A stretch of DNA of 55,574 nt, from positions 1-55,574 of the IMG/VR virus record IMGVR_UViG_3300019458_000232; one strand, written 5' to 3'. Both the position numbers and the translations under genes were made by a program. Numbering within the stretch: the stretch's first letter is position 1; every line of letters begins with the position of its first letter. Positions 27,350 through 34,561 of the stretch are shown here, piece after piece. Source of the DNA: a virus. Under the pieces are notes generated by a model that searched no databases, had not been told where the DNA came from, and saw nothing but the letters and a program-made list of their open reading frames with translations.

Positions 27350-28024
27350 TTATTTGGCTGGCTCGCTAACCTCGGGCTTTGTAACTTTTGAATGGCGAAC
27401 CTTTTTCTTGTCCGACTTTCCGTTTGTCTGTGCAAGGTGTGCGATCATTCTGTCGAGGCGTTTCCGAATTTCGGGGGAGTGCATCCACAAGTCCTCACCA
27501 CGAATGATTTTATTAAACTCGTCTTCGGTCAGAAAGGGAATGTAGATCTTTTTTGCGAGCGCAGAGAACCATTTCGTTGTTGCGTCAAGCTGCGCGAACA
27601 TTTCTTGGCCCTTACCAACGACACCCGACTTGAAGTTATGGAACATTACCATACAGTGATCGTTAACAACCATCTCATCACCAGCAAGAAAGATAAACGT
27701 TCCAAGAGAGAATGCCATGCTTTCAAGGACCGTCACGATTTTCGCTTGTGAGTTTTGCATCGCATTGACGATTTGGACGCCCGTGTCAAGCCGACCGCCT
27801 GGAGTGTTTAGGTGAATGAAGATGATATCGTTAGATGCTGCGGTCAGCATTCGATGGATCATTTCAACATAGTCGTGTGGCTCACCAATTTCATCGCTCA
27901 AGTAGAAATGAACCTGAGAGGCACAGAACGTTTGCTCAAACGCCATGAACGGTCGTTTCTTTGGAGGTGGTTGTTTCTTGTCGTCTTCTTCTTCGTTCTT
28001 TAGACTATATTGATAGGAAAACAT
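27350..28024 (-). CDS. ClpP/SppA-like serine protease
   Basis: 224 residues. The fold follows ClpP: IIFIHLNTPGGRLDTG (oxyanion-hole Gly-Gly), ESMAFSLGTF with the nucleophile position Ser106, and CMVMFHNF with His129. An N-terminal Lys/Pro-rich extension and a basic C-terminal tail are unlike ClpP itself. Related proteins are known in T4-like cyanophages and other large phages; the role (prohead processing or host protein turnover) is not clear. A TGTAAATA box at 28055..28048 and AAGGAG precede the start. Confidence 0.78.
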   Translation of the reverse strand: MFSYQYSLKNEEEDDKKQPPPKKRPFMAFEQTFCASQVHFYLSDEIGEPHDYVEMIHRMLTAASNDIIFIHLNTPGGRLDTGVQIVNAMQNSQAKIVTVLESMAFSLGTFIFLAGDEMVVNDHCMVMFHNFKSGVVGKGQEMFAQLDATTKWFSALAKKIYIPFLTEDEFNKIIRGEDLWMHSPEIRKRLDRMIAHLAQTNGKSDKKKVRHSKVTKPEVSEPAK

Positions 28025-28047
28025 TGGCGCTCCTTCTTAGGCCAATG

Positions 28048-28055
28048 TATTTACA
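28048..28055 (-). promoter_or_regulatory. Possible late promoter box TGTAAATA
   Basis: A one-base variant of the late box, 24 nt upstream of the ClpP-like start. Weaker than the others. Confidence 0.35.
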
Positions 28056-28069
28056 GGGGAAATTGAGGG

Positions 28070-28438
28070 CTAAACAAACTGCGATTGGGTAATTCTTGGG
28101 CCGTCTGCGTATTCAGTTATCAAGTCTTCCTTGCGGCCAGGCATGCCTGATAATGCGGCCGCTTGGAGCTGATGTTGTTTGATTCGTAGATTTGTATGGT
28201 CGTATTCGGTTAAGACGAACAAAAAATCATCAACTTCTTTGTAATCGTTATAGATGTAGCGGGTACCAATCATGGTGAACATATCACGATGTTTACGAAC
28301 AGCTTCTGGAAGTGACAGTCCTGTATGATCTTTGATCATTTGCTGCATTGCTTCGAGATGGTCATGCGCCCTACGCCGGTAGTAATCGGCACGTCGCTTG
28401 TCCATATCGATCTCTTCCTCAATCTGACGTTTGACCAT
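28070..28438 (-). CDS. Hypothetical helical protein
   Basis: 122 residues from ATG 28438 (MVKRQIEEEID); reading further upstream runs into the tmRNA terminator. Charged helices (KRRADYYRRRAHDHLEAMQQ) followed by a more folded C-terminal half. No recognised family. It starts right after the tmRNA terminator, so it is either read through or transcribed separately; no clear promoter is seen between them. Confidence 0.5.
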   Translation of the reverse strand: MVKRQIEEEIDMDKRRADYYRRRAHDHLEAMQQMIKDHTGLSLPEAVRKHRDMFTMIGTRYIYNDYKEVDDFLFVLTEYDHTNLRIKQHQLQAAALSGMPGRKEDLITEYADGPRITQSQFV

Positions 28439-28449
28439 GATCATCACTG

Positions 28450-28480
28450 TGCTAAAAGGAGAGGGCTTTCGCCCTCTCCT
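28450..28480 (-). terminator. Terminator of the tmRNA
   Basis: AGGAGAGGGC-GAAA-GCCCTCTCCT on the minus strand, a perfect 10-bp stem with a GNRA tetraloop, followed by TTTTAGC. Confidence 0.8.
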
Positions 28481-28738
28481 GGTAAGTTGGATAACAAGGT
28501 TTACCAAACCCCGCTGTAAGGTTAGCAGCCGTTAGGCTGCAACTCCGTAGAGTTCCTCAACAGTGTACGCGTTTTCATCGTTTGCGTTTACGTTTTTGCG
28601 CCGATTACGTCAGTCGCCTGTCGCACTGTCCCCGTCGTCTACAACGTCAATCAATCCTATTTCGGGCCCGTTGATGGTGGACCCGGCCGGTACCGCCCCG
28701 GCGTCTTGTCCGCTTTCGGGACGCTTCACACAGTGATC
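28457..28738 (-). ncRNA. ssrA: Circularly permuted (two-piece type) tmRNA
   Basis: Read on the minus strand. The acceptor piece (28738-28675) comes first: a 5-bp T-arm stem GCCGG/CCGGC (28702-28686) with a 7-nt loop GGCGGTA, then acceptor strand CGGGTCC, discriminator A and encoded CCA ending at 28675. After only 5 nt (TCAAC) the coding piece begins at 28669 with GGGCCCG, which pairs all 7 positions with the acceptor strand and puts G3 opposite U, the alanine identity pair. AGGATTGATTGACG follows, like the D-loop start of tmRNAs. Segments TTGT, GACG and ACAGTG can pair with ACAA, CGTC and CACTGT of the acceptor piece to form helix P2. The tag frame 28585-28532 starts at GCA and encodes ANDENAYTVEELYGVAA then TAA; the stop lies in the loop of hairpin GCAGCC/GGCTGC. 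A terminator closes the gene. The T-loop is unusual, lacking TTC. Confidence 0.92.
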
Positions 28739-28741
28739 AGG

Positions 28742-28772
28742 TATTTATACTACGAAAACTCTAAAAGGTCAA
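28742..28772 (-). promoter_or_regulatory. Dual promoter for tmRNA: sigma70-like with overlapping late box
   Basis: Minus strand TTGACC (28772..28767), 17-nt spacer, then TATAAATA (28749..28742). The -10 is both a good sigma70 hexamer (TATAAA) and a perfect T4 late promoter, so the tmRNA could be made throughout infection. GTTGACCTTTTA is shared with the promoter at 50.24 kb. Confidence 0.65.
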
Positions 28773-29018
28773 CTAGTTAGGGACATGAATTCTTGTGCCG
28801 TTAGCACATTCAATAGTGTAGCCGTTTACAGCACCGAATTCAATGCTTTTGACCGTTGACTTCTCCTGTTTACAAAGATTGTCAACGAATCCCGGACGGA
28901 GCTGAGAAACATGATTCTGTGGGACTGACTTTGTTTCGGTTGCTCGATATAGAGAGAGGTTCATTGCAATCAAAAGTGGAACTGCGAGAATCAACACTCC
29001 CATAACGATTTTATTCAT
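28773..29018 (-). CDS. Small inner-membrane or periplasmic protein
   Basis: 81 residues. An N-terminal hydrophobic segment (about 4-24, VMGVLILAVPLLIAMNLSLY) acts as a signal anchor. The rest is a small polar domain with two cysteines (NLCKQE, IECANG) that could form a disulfide in the periplasm. No family recognised. It follows the Acb1-like gene by 1 nt. Confidence 0.6.
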   Translation of the reverse strand: MNKIVMGVLILAVPLLIAMNLSLYRATETKSVPQNHVSQLRPGFVDNLCKQEKSTVKSIEFGAVNGYTIECANGTRIHVPN

Positions 29019-29019
29019 C

Positions 29020-29523
29020 TCATCCGCCTTTCTTTACACCTTTTGTGGTGGCCCAGTTTAAATCCAAGTCTTCGGCATATTCTTCGACGGCGTGAAGCGG
29101 TGTAGTAAACGCTGGCAGCTTTGTATAATCAATATCGCCAAGATCGTATGAAAAAGTGATATGGGGCTCGTACGTTGGAAAGTCGTATGTTGCTCCGTGT
29201 TCGGCCATCAGTTCTTTATGTCGCTTTACGAGTTCGGGACAATCAAGCAGAAGAACCAATGCTTTTGTGGATGGACCTTCACCTCTAGTCTGAAATACTG
29301 TGAAGCCTTTCGGATGACACGTCAAAGAGATTGGTCCAGCAGGCTTATAGTTCGGTAAATGTTTTCGACTATAAAGAAGTGTTGTATGTACTTTGTCAGG
29401 ACGAATTGCATTCGGTAATTTATTTTCACTGATATATTTGTGAATGGCTCGTTTGCTAGGTGTATCGTAGCGAATACCTGCGTACGTGCCGCGTGCTTGT
29501 TCAAAAAGATCTTCAAGTTTCAT
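29020..29523 (-). CDS. acb1: Acb1-like anti-CBASS 2H phosphoesterase
   Basis: 167 residues from ATG 29523. Both catalytic motifs of the 2H family are present at Acb1-like spacing: VHTTLLYS (His46-Thr-Thr48) and EPHITFSYDLGD (His121-Ile-Thr123). In T4 Acb1 the corresponding residues are near 44/46 and 113/115. Other stretches (PELVKRHKELMAEHGATYDF, LDLNWA) resemble my recollection of that family. Acb1 degrades the cyclic oligonucleotide messengers of CBASS defence. The start overlaps the stop of a 61-residue gene by 11 nt. It begins MKLEDLFE. Confidence 0.8.
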   Translation of the reverse strand: MKLEDLFEQARGTYAGIRYDTPSKRAIHKYISENKLPNAIRPDKVHTTLLYSRKHLPNYKPAGPISLTCHPKGFTVFQTRGEGPSTKALVLLLDCPELVKRHKELMAEHGATYDFPTYEPHITFSYDLGDIDYTKLPAFTTPLHAVEEYAEDLDLNWATTKGVKKGG

Positions 29524-29698
29524 CGCTGTCAAGTGCCTGTTGTACTTGTTGTTTTCCGAGCCGCCGGTGGTGCTTGCTATGTTGCCGTTTCCACATACGA
29601 CGATTCTCACGAGCCTCCCGCTCGATTTCGTAATTTGCTTCGTCCTCTGCCTCGAGCTTACGTTGCAAGTGTGCTTCATCTCTTGACGTTGGCTTCAT
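29513..29698 (-). CDS. Small charged protein
   Basis: 61 residues, almost entirely charged helix (EAHLQRKLEAEDEANYEIER, RRMWKRQHSKHHRRLGKQQ). The reading is supported by overlaps at both ends: its ATG overlaps the RNA ligase stop and its stop overlaps the Acb1-like start. No family recognised; a nucleic-acid or partner-binding helix is possible. Confidence 0.5.
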   Translation of the reverse strand: MKPTSRDEAHLQRKLEAEDEANYEIEREARENRRMWKRQHSKHHRRLGKQQVQQALDSDET

Positions 29699-30786
29699 TT
29701 TACACCTTCAAAGCCCGTCAGCCCTGGTTTCAACTGGTTAGGTACGACTGGTTGTCCGTACATCCAGTGTTTTGTGGTCTGAATATGGCCTTTCCTTACG
29801 TATTTACCAACGACATGTCGAAAGTCACGCATGTGGAACCTTTCATCGACACGGATAACGTACCCCTCTGTTTCGTGAGTTCCTGCGAGTCGTTGATAAG
29901 CATCTCGAATTGCTCTTTCGTCATAAGTTCCCCAGTAGACCACTGGGCAGGGCACAATCGACAGCAACGTAAACCATTCGAGTGTAGACCCCCAGTCAAG
30001 AGAATGATTGGAGGAGTCCCAGATTGCGAAGCCATAAGCGTATGTGTCAAGATCTTTATAGGCAATTGAGTGCTTCGCATAGACATTCTCCACATTGATC
30101 CGCCATCCTTCAGGAATGTCGGCACAGATTCGTGCATGAAACGCCTTAATCCAATTACGAGACGGATGCCCGCCCGACGAAACGCTTCGTGCATGGATGT
30201 GATCGTTATACATTGTTGTGTTTTCTCCGTCGAGCTTTTCCATAACGATTACTCGACGACCGTCAAACACTTTTGTGTCTTGCATCATTTTGTCATCGTC
30301 GTGCATACCAGGCGACCAGGGAAGGTGCGAGGTTCTTGGATATTTGACATACTTGACAAATTGAGCGAGGTGGTCTGGCAAGAGAATTTTCTGAACACTT
30401 TCGTCGTGAAATAATTCGCCAGCAAATCGACGATCACCTTCGATAATATTGCCCCACTTATCATATTGAACATCATCATAAAAGTGAGGAGGAAGAATTT
30501 TCTTCGTAATGCCACACTTCTCACGAACCTCCTCGACAGAGAGGAATGTGCTCTCACAATCAAGGTGATGAGTAGCACAAACAGAAGCACCGTTCGAAAG
30601 AAAATATCCACCGCATTCACCCCACAGACGGCGTTCAAGTATATGGTGTGCGTCCACAGCAGGTGCCCCACAGAAGACACAGCGCCCCCGATCACGCTCA
30701 AAGACGCGTTCTCTAAACTGTTCTCTTGTTAGCAGTGGTTCGCTGATTGTTGACAACCAGTTTACACCACTCGATAAAGTCCTCAT
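29695..30786 (-). CDS. RNA ligase with N-terminal HNH domain
   Basis: 363 residues from ATG 30786, which has GGAG 8 nt upstream, inside the neighbouring endonuclease gene. Residues 33-80 form an HNH-like zinc module (RCVFCG, AVDAHHI, Cys70-x2-His73). The ligase core starts near 140; the nucleotidylated Lys184 is in VMEKLDGENTT, followed by INVENVYA (motif III-like), EGYVIRV (motif IV) and VGKYVRKGH (motif V), as in Rnl2-type ligases. It probably seals nicks in RNA, for instance in cleaved tRNAs. The original 5' end appears displaced by a homing endonuclease (see remnant at 31.5 kb). Confidence 0.82.
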   Translation of the reverse strand: MRTLSSGVNWLSTISEPLLTREQFRERVFERDRGRCVFCGAPAVDAHHILERRLWGECGGYFLSNGASVCATHHLDCESTFLSVEEVREKCGITKKILPPHFYDDVQYDKWGNIIEGDRRFAGELFHDESVQKILLPDHLAQFVKYVKYPRTSHLPWSPGMHDDDKMMQDTKVFDGRRVIVMEKLDGENTTMYNDHIHARSVSSGGHPSRNWIKAFHARICADIPEGWRINVENVYAKHSIAYKDLDTYAYGFAIWDSSNHSLDWGSTLEWFTLLSIVPCPVVYWGTYDERAIRDAYQRLAGTHETEGYVIRVDERFHMRDFRHVVGKYVRKGHIQTTKHWMYGQPVVPNQLKPGLTGFEGVK

Positions 30787-31471
30787 CGCTGCTACTCCGT
30801 TTCATTACGTTGATCTGCTTGTGCACCCACTGTATGTTGCCAGCTACATATCCTTTGGAAGAGTTGATACGATCCAAAGATGCGGTAGACTTTCTATTCC
30901 ACGACGTCCCGAACTCTAACACCACTCCCGTCAAAACACACTTACGTTCTTGCTTTATGAACAGTTCCCACGCGTACTTGGGAGTTATGTTGAACACCAA
31001 GCCACGTTTGTGAGCGTTTATTTTCCACAGGTCCCATCGTGAACCGTATATCTCTTCATATCCTGTAAAGTTACCACTTCGCCCGTTGGTTTGTCTCACC
31101 TTATGAAAGTGTGGACATCCTTTTTTACCGCAAGTTTTGCGTAATCCTTGTTGAAGTTTGCGCAAGCTCTCCCTTCCTAGGTTACCACAATCACACCGCA
31201 CTTTCATCCACCAATCTTTTTTCATTGGATCGTGTTCAAAACTTTCAATCGTCAAAAAGTTGAACTTGTACCCTATTAGGTCTTGTTTTGGTTGTCGTTT
31301 GAACGGCCTTTGTCGTTTTTGTATCGATAGTTTTTGCAAGGCAAGGTTCCGCTTGACTGCTTGTTCTCCCGCTCGAAAATGTTTACAGAGTTGTTTCAGT
31401 GTGACGCCTTGTTCAAACAAGCGTTTCAGCTCTTGTGGATTTAACTGTCGGTATCTTTGCTTGTTGTTCAT
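30713..31471 (-). mobile_element. HNH homing endonuclease gene inserted in the RNA ligase gene
   Basis: 252 residues. An N-terminal helix-turn-helix-like segment is followed by a zinc ribbon (VRCDCGNLG, TCGKKGC) and a C-terminal HNH domain (KCVLTGVVL, ASLDRINSSKGYVAGNIQWV), the layout of free-standing phage HNH endonucleases. It has its own late box TATAAATA (31511..31504) and AAGGAG ribosome site. Its last 74 nt overlap the 5' end of the present RNA ligase frame. Confidence 0.85.
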
Positions 31472-31503
31472 TGATGAATATCTCCTTATGGTGGTTGTAT
31501 AGC

Positions 31504-31511
31504 TATTTATA
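31504..31511 (-). promoter_or_regulatory. Late promoter TATAAATA for the homing endonuclease
   Basis: A perfect T4 late box 33 nt upstream of the ATG at 31471, arriving with the inserted endonuclease. Confidence 0.65.
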
Positions 31512-31569
31512 CCACCGTACAGAAATAAACGCCCTCTCGGAACTGATCACGTGTTAGTAATTGAGCCAT
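31507..31569 (-). pseudogene. Displaced 5' end of the RNA ligase gene
   Basis: A 20-codon frame starting at ATG 31569, which overlaps the upstream stop as TAATG, the usual gene junction here. It encodes MAQLLTRDQFREGV before running into the endonuclease leader. This closely matches PLLTREQFRERV near the start of the current ligase frame (residues 17-28), so the ligase gene once began here and the endonuclease insertion separated it. Confidence 0.75.
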
Positions 31570-31910
31570 TAATTGTCGAGGCAGCGAATGTCAATGAAGT
31601 GTGGCTCTAAGCGAACGATCAGGGCCCAGGACCGACCCCTCGTATCGTTGAGCTCGAACCAATAGTATTCGGTGTACGTTGGACGCTCCCCTCCACCATC
31701 GATTCGGCCGGGGTGGCCCACAGCCTCTATAATGGTATTGATAATACGTTGAACAAACGAGTGATGCGAACAAATACGAACGTGAAATGACGGAATCCCC
31801 TCGTAAACACCTTCGATTGGAAATCGTGAAGGAAGTATTGGCCGCAGATGATCGCGAAGAAGCTCCAAGAGATTGTGATCGTTGAAAAACTCTATTGTTT
31901 GCGTTGCCAT
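31569..31910 (-). CDS. Hypothetical protein
   Basis: 113 residues, folded-looking alpha/beta (FFNDHNLLELLRDHLRPIL, SFHVRICSHHSFVQRIINTI, YYWFELNDTRGRSW). No recognised family. Its start lies inside the DHFR 3' end (19-nt overlap) and its stop overlaps the old ligase start. Confidence 0.6.
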   Translation of the reverse strand: MATQTIEFFNDHNLLELLRDHLRPILPSRFPIEGVYEGIPSFHVRICSHHSFVQRIINTIIEAVGHPGRIDGGGERPTYTEYYWFELNDTRGRSWALIVRLEPHFIDIRCLDN

Positions 31911-32569
31911 ACTGTAAACCGTAAGTCGTTCGTTGTATTCACCTTGAACATTTGCATGACATCAAAATGTTTCATCAGATACTCAACGGGAAAGAATTTA
32001 TCGCATTCAAAATTATCATTCACAATCGTCAACAGGACGAGAGATGCCATACTAATGCCTTCAAGAAACAATTTTTCTCCACCAATAATGAACTGTGGAC
32101 GATCGTCATCATTTGGAAGATGCGTCTCTACGTCGTAAATTGACTTGACCACCGTGGCATTTGCGATATCTTTTAGCGTGTCGCTGACAACAAAGCACGT
32201 CCGTCCTGGAAGGACCTGATCGTCATACCGGCCCATCGTTGTTTGATTACCGTGAACAACATGAACCTTTGGTTTCAGCTGGCGAGCATTGATATCTTCG
32301 TATGTTTTCCGTCCCATAATACAGATTTGCCCTTCTGTGCGGGTGCGAAACCAGCGAAAGTCCTCCGGATGGTGCCAAGGAATTTTGCCGTCTTTTGAAA
32401 ACCCACGATTAGCATCAACGGCAGCAATCACAATCGTTTCGCGACGACGCGGCGGAGTTTTATCCAACTCAGCTTGGAGGATACCTGATCCTGTTCGTTG
32501 TTTTGCATTACGAATCTGTTGGTCGTGTTCTGCTTTTATTTGGCGAAAGATTTCATCTTCAATAGACAT
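31892..32569 (-). CDS. frd: Dihydrofolate reductase
   Basis: 225 residues. A basic N-terminal extension (about 1-42) precedes the DHFR fold. IVIAAVDANRGFSKDGKIPWH contains the substrate loop and WH motif, and EDFRWFRTRTEGQICIMGRKTYE is the NADPH-binding helix and strand. PQFIIGGEKLFLEG is the Gly-Gly NADPH site. It regenerates tetrahydrofolate consumed by thymidylate synthase, encoded 2 kb upstream on the same strand. The start abuts the DNA ligase stop. Confidence 0.9.
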   Translation of the reverse strand: MSIEDEIFRQIKAEHDQQIRNAKQRTGSGILQAELDKTPPRRRETIVIAAVDANRGFSKDGKIPWHHPEDFRWFRTRTEGQICIMGRKTYEDINARQLKPKVHVVHGNQTTMGRYDDQVLPGRTCFVVSDTLKDIANATVVKSIYDVETHLPNDDDRPQFIIGGEKLFLEGISMASLVLLTIVNDNFECDKFFPVEYLMKHFDVMQMFKVNTTNDLRFTVWQRKQ

Positions 32570-34500
32570 TATAGCATCGCCTTCAATTGGTCCACCGAGA
32601 TGACTTTCACGCCCAGTTCCTTGGCTTTGGTGATTTTGGTTGAGCCACTTTCGGGACTATCGGCAACAAGAATCGTTGTTTTGCTGCTCACAGCACTTCC
32701 CATCTTTCCGCCTTGTGCTTCGACCATTTCCTCAAGCTCCTTCGAACGAAATCCCGTAAACACAATCGTTTGGCCAGACATTCCACCCGTCTTCGGTTCT
32801 TCGTACTTAGCAAATTTTACGTATGGATTGATCTTCATGAGGAATGCCGTAACGGCAGGCATTCCATTGACAATCTTTGTCGCCGTTTTATGCTCGAAGC
32901 CATCAACCGTGAGGATATCGACAATGTTCTCACATCGAGTCATCTTACCTTCAAACGCCTCAAATAGCTTCTTCATCTTGCGAACGCCAATCCCTCGTCC
33001 AAGCGCCGAGTGTGCACCCATCAGGACATACAGAGGAATGTTGGTCAACTTTGCACGGAGACCATCAAACACCTTTTTGCCGATCGCTTTACCGAGCATT
33101 GAGCACATTTCGGCTTCGGTCAGCGTGATGACACTTTCGGGCGTGGTGAAACCTTTGTCAAACAGCGTCTGCAGATTCCCTTCCTTGAGGGCTGGCACGT
33201 CAATCGACGTGAAGAAATCTTTGAGCTGTTCGAGTTGAACCGTTGGGTTAGTTTTGAGGTCCTTGACGATAAGATCAACACCTGTGTCTGTCCAGTTTCC
33301 GTCGGGAAGGACAACATTCTTGATCGGTTTGACAACCCCAACAATAAACGGAATTACATCTCCGCTGCGAGTGATCTTGATTTTAGCACCAGGTCCAATT
33401 CCATTGTCTTTGATGAATTTGGCATTGAAGCCAGTCGCAAATTGAACAGACACACCAACGAGTTCGACGGTTTCAACATTGACACGAGGTTTGAGATAGC
33501 CGTCCTTCGATACATTCCACTCAACGCCCTTCACAGTTGTGATGGCGAGATTCGAGGCATCAGCAATCTTGTATTTGCGAGCGTATTCCGGATTCAGCGT
33601 GTCGCGTGAAGGCGTAATTTTCTTGCGAAGGTCCGCTTTGTTAACCTCGAGTACCAACCCGTCGATCTCATACACCCCCTCGGCGCGCCTGGTGTTCAAT
33701 TGGTCAGTAAGAGTGTTATCGTTAAGCTCCTTGCCAAGATACGTTGACCAGCCAGGCACGAGAAAACCATGCTTGATAACAAGCTCGTCCAGCTGATTGG
33801 ACTTGCCTTCATGATCAGCACCATTGAGAATTTCGTAGGCAACGAAATCGAGATATTGATAGACAGCTTCAATATTCTTTTCGGCGTTCATAAGGCCAGC
33901 CGTCATGTTACGAGCATTCTTGTATGCTTGACCGCTTCGGGACTTGACAAGCTCTTGAGCGGCTGGAAAGTTGGCTTTTTTCATCAGAATTTCGCCACGA
34001 ACTCGGAGATTCGGATTGCGAACCTGTTGAGGAACAGTCGGAATGCGTCGAATGTGCCGAGTAATGTCGGCGCCCTGAATACCATCGCCGCGAGAAAAGG
34101 CAATCTGCAGCTTACCGTTGCCATCATAAACAATTTGGGCGCTGGTACCATCGAGCTTTTCACCGACAACGATATGTTCTTTCTCGAGATTATACTGTTT
34201 CACCCACTTCTCCGTATCACCTTCGTAGGCTTGGGTGAGGGAGCCCATTTTGTGGGGTAGGTTGATTTTTCCGCCACGAACTTCACTTCCCACACCGAGG
34301 AAGTACACGTGATCTGGACTGGTGGTTTGGGCGTATCTACGGATCGTATCGTACTGTTCGTCGCTGAGAAAACTCTCGGTCCCGTTATGGTATAACCCAT
34401 CGGCCACCTGAAGAATTTGGATAATCTCGTCAAGAGATAGGGATTCCTCACCAAACAGAAGGTAATCTTGGGCGAGTTGTTGAACGGTACGTTTGGTCAT
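32569..34500 (-). CDS. ligA: NAD-dependent DNA ligase
   Basis: 643 residues from ATG 34500 (GGAG 8 nt upstream). The N-terminal domain carries the NMN site; adenylation Lys115 is in VGEKLDGTSA, followed by AFSRGDG and VRGEILMKKA. OB-fold segment is NGIGPGAKIKITRSGDVIPF. Helix-hairpin-helix repeats and a C-terminal BRCT domain (GQTIVFTGF, TTILVADS) follow. The usual four-cysteine zinc finger is not visible. T4 instead uses an ATP-dependent ligase, so this is a non-T4 replacement. It seals Okazaki fragments. Confidence 0.93.
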   Translation of the reverse strand: MTKRTVQQLAQDYLLFGEESLSLDEIIQILQVADGLYHNGTESFLSDEQYDTIRRYAQTTSPDHVYFLGVGSEVRGGKINLPHKMGSLTQAYEGDTEKWVKQYNLEKEHIVVGEKLDGTSAQIVYDGNGKLQIAFSRGDGIQGADITRHIRRIPTVPQQVRNPNLRVRGEILMKKANFPAAQELVKSRSGQAYKNARNMTAGLMNAEKNIEAVYQYLDFVAYEILNGADHEGKSNQLDELVIKHGFLVPGWSTYLGKELNDNTLTDQLNTRRAEGVYEIDGLVLEVNKADLRKKITPSRDTLNPEYARKYKIADASNLAITTVKGVEWNVSKDGYLKPRVNVETVELVGVSVQFATGFNAKFIKDNGIGPGAKIKITRSGDVIPFIVGVVKPIKNVVLPDGNWTDTGVDLIVKDLKTNPTVQLEQLKDFFTSIDVPALKEGNLQTLFDKGFTTPESVITLTEAEMCSMLGKAIGKKVFDGLRAKLTNIPLYVLMGAHSALGRGIGVRKMKKLFEAFEGKMTRCENIVDILTVDGFEHKTATKIVNGMPAVTAFLMKINPYVKFAKYEEPKTGGMSGQTIVFTGFRSKELEEMVEAQGGKMGSAVSSKTTILVADSPESGSTKITKAKELGVKVISVDQLKAML

Positions 34501-34528
34501 GTGAACACTCCAGGAATCAGTAAAGTGC

Positions 34529-34557
34529 ACCTTACACCATTAGGGTTTTCCTGTCAA
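34529..34557 (-). promoter_or_regulatory. Sigma70-like promoter for ligA operon
   Basis: Minus strand TTGACA (34557..34552), 17-nt spacer, TAAGGT (34534..34529), 29 nt before the ligase ATG. Confidence 0.5.
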
Positions 34558-34561
34558 CGCC

